64,000 bases of DNA, from positions 1 to 64,000 of the forward strand of contig JBCDAA010000002.1 in assembly GCA_039186435.1 (NCBI GenBank), written 5' to 3'. A model generated the notes under the pieces. The model was given only the letters and a program-made list of their open reading frames with translations, was not told the origin of the DNA and searched no databases. Positions within the stretch are counted from its first letter, which is position 1; every line of letters starts with the position of its first letter. Below, piece by piece: positions 34,156 to 43,191 of the stretch. The translations under genes were made by a program, and so were the position numbers. The DNA comes from JALVDI01 sp039186435. GTDB taxonomy: Bacteria > Myxococcota_A > Polyangia > Polyangiales > Houyiibacteriaceae.

Positions 34156-35667
34156 ATGGCCCGACGGCTTGGATGGGTGTTGCTGATCGCCGCGATCGCG
34201 TGCGGGGACGACGACGGAACCAGCGGCGATTCAGGCGTCGACACCGGATCGGGAGACACCGGGCCGAGCGACACCGGATCGCGCGACACCGGATCGAGTG
34301 ACACCGGACCAGGCGACACCGGACCAGGCGATACCGGGCCAGGCGATACCGGACCAGGCGATACCGGACCAGGCGACACCGGACCAGGCGATGCCGGACC
34401 GGGCGACGCTGGGATGGACGCCGACCTGCCGATGTCCACGATCCGCTTTGTCCACGTCGCGCCCGGCGAAGATGTTCTCGACGTTCTGATCGACGACGCG
34501 CCAGCCGGATCCATCGACCGCGACGAAGGAACAGCGGGCGTGTCGACGGCGTCTGGGAGTCACACGATTCGAGTTCGGCGAAGTGGTGAGTCCGGTGACC
34601 TCTTCACGGTCGACGTCGACCTAAGTGAAGGCGAGACGACGTCGGTCGCCCTCTACGGAGCGACGCCCACGGGCCTCGTTCTCGTCGACGACGACGCTGG
34701 GATTTCCGCTGCCGAGACCAGGATCCGCGTGGCGCACGTCGCCGACGGAGTGGGGGAGGTCGACCTGTTTGTCATGGGCGATCCGCCCTCAGCGCTCCTG
34801 TCGGACGTCGCCTTCGAAGCCAGCGGATCGGTCGACGCGGCGCCTGATGCGTTCCGACTCGGTGTCGACGCGAACGATGACACGTTCATCGATCTGGTGT
34901 TCTCGGTGCCGGCATTGATGGCCGGCGCGCTAGAGGCTGTTTACGCGGTCGCTGAGACCGGGGGCGACGTCTACCTCCTGGCTCACCGGCCCGACGGGAG
35001 CACGCTGCGAATTGATGCGGATGCACGCTGTGCGACCCTCAGCCACGACGGAACGGTCCCCCTCGCTTCGACGATGAACACCGCGGGCGTCATCTCCGAG
35101 GACATGGTGACGGGCACACTGGCGATCATTGGCCGCGGTGATGGAACACCAGGCGACGCAGACGGCCTTTACCTCGTGACGATGCCGGACATGCTGGTTG
35201 GCTCCGGTCTGGATGTCTTCCCGCGAGAAGAGGATTTCGTTGTCGGGTCGCTCAACTTTGACGCCGACGGGGTGACCGGCTGCGGCGTGGAAACGGTCGA
35301 GGTCAGCGCCCTCGACCTGAGCGAGTTATGGACCGACGGATCCGCGACTACCGATATCAGCGACGCAGCGCTTGGGTTGTGGTTCTTCAGCGAAGACCGT
35401 ACGTCGATGATGTTTGGGGAGCTTGACGCGAGCGACACCGTCACCTTTTCTGGCGGCGCTCTGACCTCGGTCGATGTCAGCATCACCATCGCGTTTTCGT
35501 TGGTGGTCAACGACACCCTCACGGCGGTTTACGACGGGACGCTGAGCTTTGCTGGAGATGCGTTCACGATCGAGATCGATGATCTGGTCCCTGACATTCC
35601 CGTGTTCGTCGGCACCGTCGACTCGACGATGATCTTCGATCTTGAGGGGACCCTCAACGCGCTCTGA
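34156..35667 (+). CDS. DUF4397 domain lipoprotein
   Basis: A 503-residue predicted lipoprotein (lipobox AAIAC, Cys16; CGDDDG start) with a long GDTGPGDTG-type tether (about 20-90). The DUF4397 domain follows (STIRFVHVAPGEDVLDVLIDD, with two sub-repeats to about residue 290). The C-terminal 200 residues form another beta-rich domain of unknown family. A good ribosome site (GGAGG) supports the ATG at 34156. It carries its own Fur-like site and lies 70 bases upstream of the MacAB-like genes, which may be on the same transcript. Confidence 0.82.
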   Translation: MARRLGWVLLIAAIACGDDDGTSGDSGVDTGSGDTGPSDTGSRDTGSSDTGPGDTGPGDTGPGDTGPGDTGPGDTGPGDAGPGDAGMDADLPMSTIRFVHVAPGEDVLDVLIDDAPAGSIDRDEGTAGVSTASGSHTIRVRRSGESGDLFTVDVDLSEGETTSVALYGATPTGLVLVDDDAGISAAETRIRVAHVADGVGEVDLFVMGDPPSALLSDVAFEASGSVDAAPDAFRLGVDANDDTFIDLVFSVPALMAGALEAVYAVAETGGDVYLLAHRPDGSTLRIDADARCATLSHDGTVPLASTMNTAGVISEDMVTGTLAIIGRGDGTPGDADGLYLVTMPDMLVGSGLDVFPREEDFVVGSLNFDADGVTGCGVETVEVSALDLSELWTDGSATTDISDAALGLWFFSEDRTSMMFGELDASDTVTFSGGALTSVDVSITIAFSLVVNDTLTAVYDGTLSFAGDAFTIEIDDLVPDIPVFVGTVDSTMIFDLEGTLNAL

Positions 35668-35737
35668 TCCGTGTCGGTACGGCGACCGGCCAACGATTCT
35701 CTCCTCGGTTTCGTCGTACCCGCGCTAGGCTGCGCTG

Positions 35738-36415
35738 GTGATCGAGGTCGATGCGCTTTGGAAGAGCTACCCGCTCGGCGAGCGGAGCATCGTTGCGCTC
35801 CGCGACGTCAGCCTCCGCATTGACGACGGTGAGTTCGTCGCGGTGGTCGGCAGCTCCGGAAGCGGAAAGTCGACCCTCCTCAATGTGCTCGGTCTCCTCG
35901 ATCGCTGGGATTCAGGGACGTATCAGCTGGCGGGGCGAAACATGGCCGGCCTCGCTGATCGCCGAAGCGCGCGTCTCCGAAACGAGTTGATTGGCTTTGT
36001 GTTTCAGTCCTTTCACCTGTTGCCGACGAAGAGCGCGTGGGAGAACGTGGCGCTTCCTTTGGCGTACCGGTCCTCGTCTCGCCGGGACCGAAAGAAACGC
36101 GCCCGTGCACTCCTTGAGCGCCTTGGTCTCGGCGACCGGGCGGTCCATCGCCCGAACGAGCTCAGCGGCGGTCAGCGTCAGCGGGTTGCCATCGCTCGGG
36201 CACTCATCACTGATCCACCGCTCATTCTTGCCGATGAACCCACCGGAAACCTGGACTCGCAGACGACCAGCGAGGTGCTCGCGCTCCTTCGGTCGATGCA
36301 CGGCGAGGGGCGCACCGTGGTCGTCGTCACCCATGATCCCGAGGTTGCCGCAGAAGCCGACCGCGTGATCACCATGCGCGACGCGGAGGTCGTCTCGCAC
36401 GACAACCAAGGGTAA
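35738..36415 (+). CDS. ABC transporter ATPase, MacB/LolD type
   Basis: A 225-residue ATPase with Walker A GSSGSGKST, Q-loop VFQSFHLLP, signature LSGGQRQR, Walker B LILADEPTGNLD and H-loop VVVTHD. The pattern is that of the MacB/LolD family, which works with FtsX-like permeases. Starts at GTG 35738. With the following permease and adaptor it forms a tripartite-type exporter. In this place export of a siderophore or toxic porphyrin is a reasonable guess; lipoprotein release is an alternative. Confidence 0.92.
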   Translation: MIEVDALWKSYPLGERSIVALRDVSLRIDDGEFVAVVGSSGSGKSTLLNVLGLLDRWDSGTYQLAGRNMAGLADRRSARLRNELIGFVFQSFHLLPTKSAWENVALPLAYRSSSRRDRKKRARALLERLGLGDRAVHRPNELSGGQRQRVAIARALITDPPLILADEPTGNLDSQTTSEVLALLRSMHGEGRTVVVVTHDPEVAAEADRVITMRDAEVVSHDNQG

Positions 36416-36461
36416 ACCCGGTGGCCTCTGAGGCCTTGATTCGGTAGCGTTCGCAGACGGC

Positions 36462-37682
36462 GTGGACCTTCTCTTCGAGACCTGGGAGAGCCTGACGCGT
36501 CGACCGCTGCGTACGGCGACGACAGCGTTCGGCGTGTTCTGGGGCATGCTCTTGCTCGTCGTGATGCTCGGCGCCGCTGAAGGGTTCCGCAACGGCGTCG
36601 ACCGGCTCTTCCAGGACGATTCAGCTACATCGGTTTGGATTTCTGCCGGAGCGACGAGCCGATCCTTCGAGGGGATGCCCGCCGGTCGAACCATCGAGCT
36701 TACGATCGATGACGTCGATGCCATCGCGGCGAATCTCGAGGAGCTGCGGGACGTTTCACCGCGCTATCCCGTTCAAGCCACCGTGACGGCGCCGCGGACG
36801 GGTCGCACCGCCGGTCTTCCGGTCTACGCGATCGGGCCGGGTTACGGCGCCGTCGAGCGAACGCAGGTCTGGCGTGGGCGTCTGCTCAACGAACTCGACG
36901 AGGAGCGAGCGCGCAACGTCGTCATCGTGGGGCGGCGTGCGGCGGAGATTCTCTTTGATCGCGCGGAGTCCGCTCTCGGGGAGTGGCTCGACGTGAGCGG
37001 CAATCGCTTTCGCATCGTCGGCGTATTCACGGACGCTGGTGGCGATGGCGAAATGCGGCGCGTCTTTCTTCCCTACGCGTCGCTTCCGCACACCTTCGAT
37101 GCGAGCCGACGAACAAAACTGATTGTCGCGATGTCGGACCCCGAAGCACGCCCTGCGCTGATTCGTGATCGCGTTCGTCGGCTGCTCGCGCGGCGTCATC
37201 GATTCGCTGCGGACGACCCAACGGCACTAGAGGTCGACATCGCGATGGAGCAGTGGGAGAAGTTCTCGGCGCTGATGACAGGGATCGAGCTTATGGTGCT
37301 CGTCATCGGCCTTGGAACGCTCCTCACCGCGACCTCGGGGGTCAGCAATATTCTCCTTGTTTCGGTTCGAGAGCGGACCCGCGAGATTGGGCTTCGTCGC
37401 GCGCTGGGAGCGTCCGCGACGGAGATCTTCGCGATGGTGATCGCGGAGGCTGTCCTGATCGCGTCCGTCGCCGGAGCGCTAGGCGTCGGAGCGGGCCTGG
37501 CGTTGCTCAAGGCGATTCGAGATCTCGGTGTTCGCTCCGACTTTTTTGAGCGGCCAGCGGTCGATGCGCTCGCGATTTGGGCGCTGCTCGGCGTGCTCGT
37601 TGCGATTGGCGCCTTGGCTGGCGTCTTTCCCGCGCGTCAGGCCGTTCGATGGACTCCTGCGGAGGCGCTTCGTGACGAATAA
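36462..37682 (+). CDS. MacB-like ABC permease (FtsX family)
   Basis: A 406-residue permease: first helix at about 18-40 (TATTAFGVFWGMLLLVVMLG), a large periplasmic MacB-PCD domain (about 45-240), then three helices at about 270-300, 325-350 and 365-390 with the FtsX signature (RTREIGLRRALGASATEIF). Starts at GTG 36462, 46 bases after the ATPase. Its 3' end overlaps the adaptor start by 11 bases, so ATPase, permease and adaptor are one unit. Confidence 0.92.
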   Translation: MDLLFETWESLTRRPLRTATTAFGVFWGMLLLVVMLGAAEGFRNGVDRLFQDDSATSVWISAGATSRSFEGMPAGRTIELTIDDVDAIAANLEELRDVSPRYPVQATVTAPRTGRTAGLPVYAIGPGYGAVERTQVWRGRLLNELDEERARNVVIVGRRAAEILFDRAESALGEWLDVSGNRFRIVGVFTDAGGDGEMRRVFLPYASLPHTFDASRRTKLIVAMSDPEARPALIRDRVRRLLARRHRFAADDPTALEVDIAMEQWEKFSALMTGIELMVLVIGLGTLLTATSGVSNILLVSVRERTREIGLRRALGASATEIFAMVIAEAVLIASVAGALGVGAGLALLKAIRDLGVRSDFFERPAVDALAIWALLGVLVAIGALAGVFPARQAVRWTPAEALRDE

Positions 37683-38775
37683 GACGCGCTGGCCGGGTCG
37701 ATTGCTTCGCTTGGCGGTGGTGCTTCTCGCTGGCGCGGCGCTCGTCGGGTACGTCACCCGCGAGGAACCCGAGATCTTCAATGGGCCGACATCGATCGTT
37801 GCGCGGGGTGATCTCGTGGAGACGACCGTCGTCGTTGGGGAGATCGCGCCTCGGACCGAAGTGCACGTTCGACCCACCATCACCGGCATCCTTACCGAAA
37901 TCACCGTTCAGGCCGGCGACCGCGTGTCCCAAGGGCAGCACGTCGCGACGGTGGCCCCGGTCGCCGATCCGGTAAGCCTGTCCAACGCGCAAACGCGACT
38001 CGCGCGGGCCCGATTGCAAGCGACCGCAGCGGCGCGCGAAGCGGAACGCCGAGGCCGTCGTAGCGCTGGAGGCGAGCTCGCCGTCTCGCGGCAGGAATTC
38101 GACCGCGCTCGCGACGACGTCGCTCTCGCGGAAGCGGAAGTCGCTGCCGCACAGCGCGAACTTCGTCTCATCGCCCGGGGAACAAGCCGGGCGAGTGGTC
38201 AGGCGTCGACACGGGTCATTTCCCCCATGGCCGGGACCGTGCTCGACGTACCAGTGGTCATCGGAACGTTCGTCAGCGACACCAACTCGTTTCGGGACGG
38301 TACTTCAGTGGCTGTGGTCGCGGCGATGGATGACCTTCTCTTCAAAGGGCAGGTCGACGAAGCGCACGTCGGCTCGCTTGAGCTTGGCGCCACCATCGAG
38401 CTTCGGGTTGGGGCGCATCCCGAGGAGCGGATTCGCGCCCGTCTCGAGCACATCGCACCCCAAGCCACCCGCGACGTCGACTCGCGAGGCGTGACGACCT
38501 TCGAGATCTGGGCGGCGCTCGAGGCACCTTCGGTTTCCCTGCGTGCCGGCTACAGCGCGACCGCTGAGATCACGATCGACGAGCGCCGAGATGCGTTGCT
38601 GGTCGACGAAGGAACGCTCACGTTCGAAGACGGCAACGCGATGGTCGATGTGCTTGCGGGTGGGACGCTCCACCGACGCGCCGTGGCGGTCGGCCTTTCC
38701 GATGGGGTTCGTATCGAGGTGCTCGACGGCCTCTCGGAAGGGGACGAGGTCGCGATTCGAACCACCCGCGAGTGA
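37672..38775 (+). CDS. MacA/HlyD-like periplasmic adaptor
   Basis: A 367-residue membrane-fusion protein. An N-terminal anchor helix (about 10-27) is followed by a barrel-sandwich half (VVGEIAPRTEVHVRPTITGILTEITVQAGDRVSQGQ), a coiled-coil hairpin (about 95-165), the second half (VISPMAGTVLDVPV) and a beta-barrel. It starts at GTG 37672 behind a GGAGG site, overlapping the permease. No TolC-like gene is nearby. Its TGA stop directly abuts the stop of the convergent gene (TGATCA). Confidence 0.9.
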   Translation: MTNKTRWPGRLLRLAVVLLAGAALVGYVTREEPEIFNGPTSIVARGDLVETTVVVGEIAPRTEVHVRPTITGILTEITVQAGDRVSQGQHVATVAPVADPVSLSNAQTRLARARLQATAAAREAERRGRRSAGGELAVSRQEFDRARDDVALAEAEVAAAQRELRLIARGTSRASGQASTRVISPMAGTVLDVPVVIGTFVSDTNSFRDGTSVAVVAAMDDLLFKGQVDEAHVGSLELGATIELRVGAHPEERIRARLEHIAPQATRDVDSRGVTTFEIWAALEAPSVSLRAGYSATAEITIDERRDALLVDEGTLTFEDGNAMVDVLAGGTLHRRAVAVGLSDGVRIEVLDGLSEGDEVAIRTTRE

Positions 38776-39999
38776 TCAGCGCAAACGAAAGCCGTTGAGA
38801 ATGATCCCGGCTGTTTGAATCGCGCGCACCGGTCGGTCCCCGGAGACGTCGAAGAGCCTACCGCCGGAGAAGTCCGCCCCGGGAGCGACAACGTAGGCGG
38901 TATCGTCGATCGTGAACGTGATCTGCGATGTCGAGAAGGGCTCGAGGTCCGTGAACACCTCCGCATCCTCGTCTCCGGCGAGGTCGAAGCGACCCCAGCG
39001 CCACATCGAGGTGCCGTTGAGTTCGCCGATCGTCAACGTCCCGTCCGGCACCAAGCTCTCATCGAGGACGCGCGTGAAGACGACGGTGCCCGTTCCTCCA
39101 AACATCGCAGCCGAAGGAACCCCACCGGTACGCTCGGAGAAGAGAACGCGCTCCGCGATGTCATAGGACCCTGGGTCAAATCGCACGTAGCACTCCTCGC
39201 CGGCGCTCAGACCAGCGAGGCGGTTGGTTACCGAGGCAGTGTCGGAGGCCACGTAGATCGTACCGTCATCGAGCACTCGCGCGTAGGTGACGCCCTCGCA
39301 GTCCACGTCGATGACCTGCGAGATCGCTTCGGCTTCGGTGTCGATGACCAGAACGCGCGAGAGTTCGTTGATCGACCCCGAGAACGACGCGTAGGTCACG
39401 GGGATGACCAGATCGTTCCCACGCCGTACGCCGCGGTTCACGAGCGGGATCCAGCCGGGGAGATCGAGCTGATCGAGGCTCTCCGTCCTGTCGATCACCA
39501 TCTCCTCAGGATTCCAGAGGACCATTCGTCGGCTGAGGGTATCGAGAACATACCCTCGGGTGGGCGACGTGAAGACGAGGTTTGCCGGGCTCGCCCGACT
39601 CGCGTCGACACTCGATCCAGCGAACGAGATTTCGCCGTCCTGACGCAAGACGCGGTCCTCGCTGATGCGCCATCGAGTCACCACAGGCGCCTGTCCGTTA
39701 GTCGTGAAGAAGGTTCCTGGTGTCGGGCCAGGCACCGCGATTCCGCCGCCTGGAACTTCGAGACCGATTGTGGGATCGACCTCGGTGTCCGCGTCGAGGG
39801 TTTCGACAAAGGAAAGCAAGCCGGTCTGTGGCGTTCCGGAAATGCGTGCGGAGATTGCAAAGTTCACCGGCGGAAGCATCGTGCCGCCAGCGTCGGTTCC
39901 GCTGTCCGTGTCACCGGCGTCGCTCGGACTGGCGGAGTCGTCGCCGCACGCGATCGCAAAGAGCGTCGCGAGAACACACCAGAGCACCCTTGTTGTCAT
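38776..39999 (-). CDS. beta-propeller lipoprotein, MxcI/XusB-like (paralogue 3)
   Basis: A 407-residue predicted lipoprotein (lipobox FAIAC, Cys18; CGDDSAS start). It shares TSPTRGYVLD-x5-MVLWNPEEMVI with the paralogues at 26652, 29033 and 47667, and has a conserved Cys in DVDCEGVTYA. It lies 84 bases downstream of the azurin on the same strand and is probably co-transcribed from the Fur-like site upstream of azurin. A copper-redox partner paired with a siderophore-binding propeller would be unusual. Confidence 0.75.
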   Translation of the reverse strand: MTTRVLWCVLATLFAIACGDDSASPSDAGDTDSGTDAGGTMLPPVNFAISARISGTPQTGLLSFVETLDADTEVDPTIGLEVPGGGIAVPGPTPGTFFTTNGQAPVVTRWRISEDRVLRQDGEISFAGSSVDASRASPANLVFTSPTRGYVLDTLSRRMVLWNPEEMVIDRTESLDQLDLPGWIPLVNRGVRRGNDLVIPVTYASFSGSINELSRVLVIDTEAEAISQVIDVDCEGVTYARVLDDGTIYVASDTASVTNRLAGLSAGEECYVRFDPGSYDIAERVLFSERTGGVPSAAMFGGTGTVVFTRVLDESLVPDGTLTIGELNGTSMWRWGRFDLAGDEDAEVFTDLEPFSTSQITFTIDDTAYVVAPGADFSGGRLFDVSGDRPVRAIQTAGIILNGFRLR

Positions 40000-40083
40000 A
40001 CCGTCTTCTTAGTCCTGATGCGTAAGTACGCCAGCGTGGACTCCGGCGAAGAAAACGAGCCCAATCGGGGTGCTCGACTCAAC

Positions 40084-40512
40084 CTACGGAGCCGTGACGA
40101 CTAGCTCTCCGCGCATCGCTACGAAGTGCCCGGGGAACGTACAGACATAAGGATAGGTTCCCGGTTCCGGAGCGGTGAAGGTGACCTCGGTCGTTTCACC
40201 TCCTCCGACCAGCGACGTGTGGGCGATGATCGCGTCGCGCTGCGCGTCGGGAATGAAGTTGTTCGCTGCACCGGCTGCGGAAGCGGCGGCGGCGAAGGCG
40301 GGCACGTCGGTGTCTGGCTTCAAGATGACGACGTTGTGGCCCATGGCGGTCTTCGCCATTTGGCCGGTGTGACGAAGAGTGATCGTGACCTTCTGGCCGC
40401 TCACCGCCTCGATACGCGTGGTGTTGAAGGACATCTGATCCCCCGCCTGGAGCTCGACCGCGACATCCCCGCCGCAACCGAGCAGCACAACCAACCCAAC
40501 GATATGTCTCAT
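40084..40512 (-). CDS. azurin-like cupredoxin lipoprotein
   Basis: A 142-residue type 1 copper protein with lipobox VVLLGC (Cys13). The copper ligands are all visible: His in GHNVVIL, then the C-terminal loop with Cys (YVCTFPGHF), His five residues after it and Met four residues further (VAMRGEL). The family carries single electrons in the periplasm. A Fur-like palindrome directly upstream links it to iron limitation, where a copper protein could replace a cytochrome or serve ferric-siderophore redox steps. Confidence 0.92.
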   Translation of the reverse strand: MRHIVGLVVLLGCGGDVAVELQAGDQMSFNTTRIEAVSGQKVTITLRHTGQMAKTAMGHNVVILKPDTDVPAFAAAASAAGAANNFIPDAQRDAIIAHTSLVGGGETTEVTFTAPEPGTYPYVCTFPGHFVAMRGELVVTAP

Positions 40513-40531
40513 GACTTTCGTTGTGCATTAA

Positions 40532-40552
40532 TGACTTTGAATATCAAAGTCA
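40532..40552 (-). promoter_or_regulatory. Fur-box-like palindrome before azurin
   Basis: The arms GACTTTGA and TCAAAGTC are exact complements around ATA, with outer T/A extending the match. The site overlaps a second, shifted element TTAATGACTTTGAATATC, and lies 19 bases upstream of the azurin ATG. Confidence 0.75.
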
Positions 40553-40598
40553 GCAATTGAGAGAACGCACGAGAACGAGTGCGCGCGCCCTTCTATAT

Positions 40599-40617
40599 GA
40601 TAATGAAAGTCATTAGC
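40599..40617 (+). promoter_or_regulatory. Fur-box-like site before the methyltransferase-ABC operon
   Basis: GATAATGAAAGTCATTAGC, 7 of 9 symmetrical matches, the closest in the window to the classical GATAATGATAATCATTATC. It lies 13 bases before the TTG start at 40631. Confidence 0.82.
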
Positions 40618-40630
40618 GATTGGAGCCGCA

Positions 40631-41458
40631 TTGAAAGACATCGCCGTCGAGCTTGGGCCCATTCAGGAGACCCTTCTGATCCCGCTTCTGGGACGCGCTG
40701 AGGAGACCCTCAAGAAGCGCGCTCTCCTCCGCGACCCGAAGGCCGTCGAGATCGTGGGTCGGCTCAACTATGACTTCTCGAAATGGCACGGCACTTCGAG
40801 CCTCGTTGGCGCATGCGTTCGGGCCCGTCTCTTTGACGCGATCGTCATGTCGTTCCTCAAGGAGAACCCAGAGGGGACCGTCGTTGAAATCGGTGCGGGG
40901 CTAAACACGCGTTACGAGCGTCTCGACAACGGAACGGCCCGCTGGGTGGAGCTCGACCTTCCGGACAGCATGGCGCTTCGTCGTGAGTTCTTCGAGGATA
41001 CCGAGCGCCGGACTCTCGTTACGGGAAGTGTTACCGACCCGGAATGGCATACGGCGGTCGGGGACGGTCCCGTCTGCTTCGTGTCGGAAGCGGTGTTGAT
41101 CTACCTCGATGGGGACCAAGTTAAGGACGTCTTCGCGCAGCTGCTCGAACGCTTTTCGGGCGCGTGGGTTGTCATGGACACGGTGTCGTCCAAGATGGTG
41201 GACAGCCAAGCGAAGCACGACGCGATGCGCAAGCTTTCGGAGGAGAGCTGGTTTCGATGGAAGTGCGATGACCCGGCGAACCTCCACGAGTGGGGGCTGT
41301 GGCTGCAGCGGTCGCAAACGTTCCTCGATGCGTCAGACGAAATCGTCGAGGATATGCCGTGGGCGTATCAGATGATCACCCGATACGCGCCGTGGCTCAT
41401 CCGTCGGCAGGTGAGCGGATATCGCATCAACCGTTTCGTACTTGGGCCGCCCGAGTGA
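40631..41458 (+). CDS. SAM-dependent methyltransferase, LCM/TcmP type, of an ABC iron operon
   Basis: A 275-residue enzyme with motif I VVEIGAGLNTRYER, acidic WVELDLPDSM and AVLIYLDGDQVKDVF, paralogous to the protein at 21236-22048. It starts at TTG 40631 with a weak GGAG site. It overlaps the first ABC half-transporter by GTGA. Methyltransferases of this type next to a pair of YbtPQ-like transporters occur in other bacteria, but the substrate is not established here. Confidence 0.85.
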   Translation: MKDIAVELGPIQETLLIPLLGRAEETLKKRALLRDPKAVEIVGRLNYDFSKWHGTSSLVGACVRARLFDAIVMSFLKENPEGTVVEIGAGLNTRYERLDNGTARWVELDLPDSMALRREFFEDTERRTLVTGSVTDPEWHTAVGDGPVCFVSEAVLIYLDGDQVKDVFAQLLERFSGAWVVMDTVSSKMVDSQAKHDAMRKLSEESWFRWKCDDPANLHEWGLWLQRSQTFLDASDEIVEDMPWAYQMITRYAPWLIRRQVSGYRINRFVLGPPE

Positions 41459-43191
41459 AGCGGCTCCTCGCCTTCGTCCATAGCCCGTGGCTTGCGCTTG
41501 CGGTTGTGCTTCTGTGCTGCGCCGCACTCCTGGAGCTGACCCCTCACGTGGTCGTCTACCTCGCAGCCGATGCACTTCTGCGCGACACACCGGCGATGGA
41601 CCGCCTCCCGTGGCTTGCGGCGCTTGCGGTTGGTGGCGTGGTGCTTCGATATGTCTTCCTCGGCACAGGAACCGTTTTGAGCCACGCGACGGCGTTTCGA
41701 ATGATGCGTCTAGCCCGGATCGCGATCGCCGAGAAACTCGCGCGGGTTCCGCTCGGGTTCTTCGGAACGCATTCGAGCGGGGACCTCAAGAAGACCACCG
41801 TCGACGATGTTGCGGCTCTCGAAGGCGTGTTTGCGCACAACCTTCCGGACCTTGCCTCTGCAGTGGTTGTCCCCGTCGCCGCGTTTGCGTGGCTTGCCCA
41901 CGTTCTCGGGTGGGCAATGGCTCTCGTCAGTCTCGGTCTCGTGCCGATCGCGTTCGCGGTTCAGGCCCGCGTGATGGGGTCGATGGGGGACGAGTTCAAG
42001 AAATGGCATGCTGCCGAAACGCGCGCGAACGAGTCGATCCTCGAGTTCCTTCGGGGCATCGCGGTTCTCAAGTCTTTTGATCGCGAAGCGCAGTCCCTCG
42101 AGCGAGTTCGCGATGGTGTCTACGGCATCCGTGACTACGCGACGGAAGTGACCGAGCGCATGATGACGGGCTATGCGCTTTTTGAGGTGCTCGTCTCGCA
42201 CACGCTCCTCCTCGTGGTCCCGACGGCCGTTGCCGCGTATCTCGCCGGCTGGGTCGACGCGCCGGGTGTCGTGCTCTTCGTGGTTCTTGGCGCGGGAATG
42301 ACCGCGCCCCTTTTGAAGCTGATGTTTCTCTTTGGTCGTGGCCACATGACGAAACTCGGGGCGAAGCGAATTGTAGACGTGCTGGCCGCGGATGAGCTGA
42401 CGGCGGGCGAGAGCGACGCCCCCAAGACGTTCGACATTGAAGTTCGCGGGGTGAGTTTTCGCTACGCGGAGGAGCGACCGAACGCCCTTGAGAACGTCAG
42501 CATCGTCGTCCCGGAGGGAACGGTGACCGCGATTGTGGGCCCGTCAGGATCGGGGAAGACCACGTTGGGTCGCATGCTGGTTCGAAGCACGGATCCCGAT
42601 TCGGGAGCGATCGCGATCGGGGGCGTGGACCTCCGGGAGCTTCGCCCGGAACTCCTTACCACCCTCGTCGGTCGGGTCGAACAGGCGACGACGCTCTTCG
42701 TCGGGAGTGCACGAGAGAACCTTCTCCTCGCCAAGCCCGACGCGACCGACGATGAGCTTGAACGCGTGACGCGGGCCGCCAAGCTGCACGAGGTTCTCGC
42801 GCGACTTCCAAGCGGCTACGACACCGAACTTCAGGAGCGGGGCGGGCGGTTGTCTGGAGGGGAGCGACAGCGGCTTGGGATCGCGCGCGCGCTGCTTAAG
42901 GACGCGCCGGTGCTCCTCCTCGACGAGGTGACGTCCAACTTGGATGCCGAGACAGAGCACGCGGTTCAGCAGGGCATCAGCGCCCTCGCGGAGGGGCGGA
43001 CGGTGATCGTGATCGCGCACCGACTCCGAAGCGTCGTTGGCTGCGACCAAATTGTGGTTCTCGACGACGGTGCGGTCGTTGAGTCTGGAACGCACGAAGA
43101 GCTCCTCGCTCGCGACGGGCTCTACCGCGAGCTTTGGGACGCCCAAGAGTCGGCGCGTGACTGGACGCTTCGCGGGGGAGCGGCGCCTTGA
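41455..43191 (+). CDS. ABC half-transporter 1, YbtP/IrtA-like (probable ferric-siderophore uptake)
   Basis: A 578-residue half-transporter of exporter fold: six helices (about 5-300), then the ATPase with Walker A GPSGSGKTT, signature LSGGERQR, Walker B VLLLDEVTSNLD (catalytic Glu kept) and IAHRL. It begins at GTG 41455, overlapping the methyltransferase. Paired with the next gene it makes a heterodimer. Exporter-fold pairs such as YbtPQ and IrtAB import ferric siderophores. The Fur-like site and neighbours favour this, but export cannot be ruled out. Confidence 0.88.
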   Translation: MKRLLAFVHSPWLALAVVLLCCAALLELTPHVVVYLAADALLRDTPAMDRLPWLAALAVGGVVLRYVFLGTGTVLSHATAFRMMRLARIAIAEKLARVPLGFFGTHSSGDLKKTTVDDVAALEGVFAHNLPDLASAVVVPVAAFAWLAHVLGWAMALVSLGLVPIAFAVQARVMGSMGDEFKKWHAAETRANESILEFLRGIAVLKSFDREAQSLERVRDGVYGIRDYATEVTERMMTGYALFEVLVSHTLLLVVPTAVAAYLAGWVDAPGVVLFVVLGAGMTAPLLKLMFLFGRGHMTKLGAKRIVDVLAADELTAGESDAPKTFDIEVRGVSFRYAEERPNALENVSIVVPEGTVTAIVGPSGSGKTTLGRMLVRSTDPDSGAIAIGGVDLRELRPELLTTLVGRVEQATTLFVGSARENLLLAKPDATDDELERVTRAAKLHEVLARLPSGYDTELQERGGRLSGGERQRLGIARALLKDAPVLLLDEVTSNLDAETEHAVQQGISALAEGRTVIVIAHRLRSVVGCDQIVVLDDGAVVESGTHEELLARDGLYRELWDAQESARDWTLRGGAAP

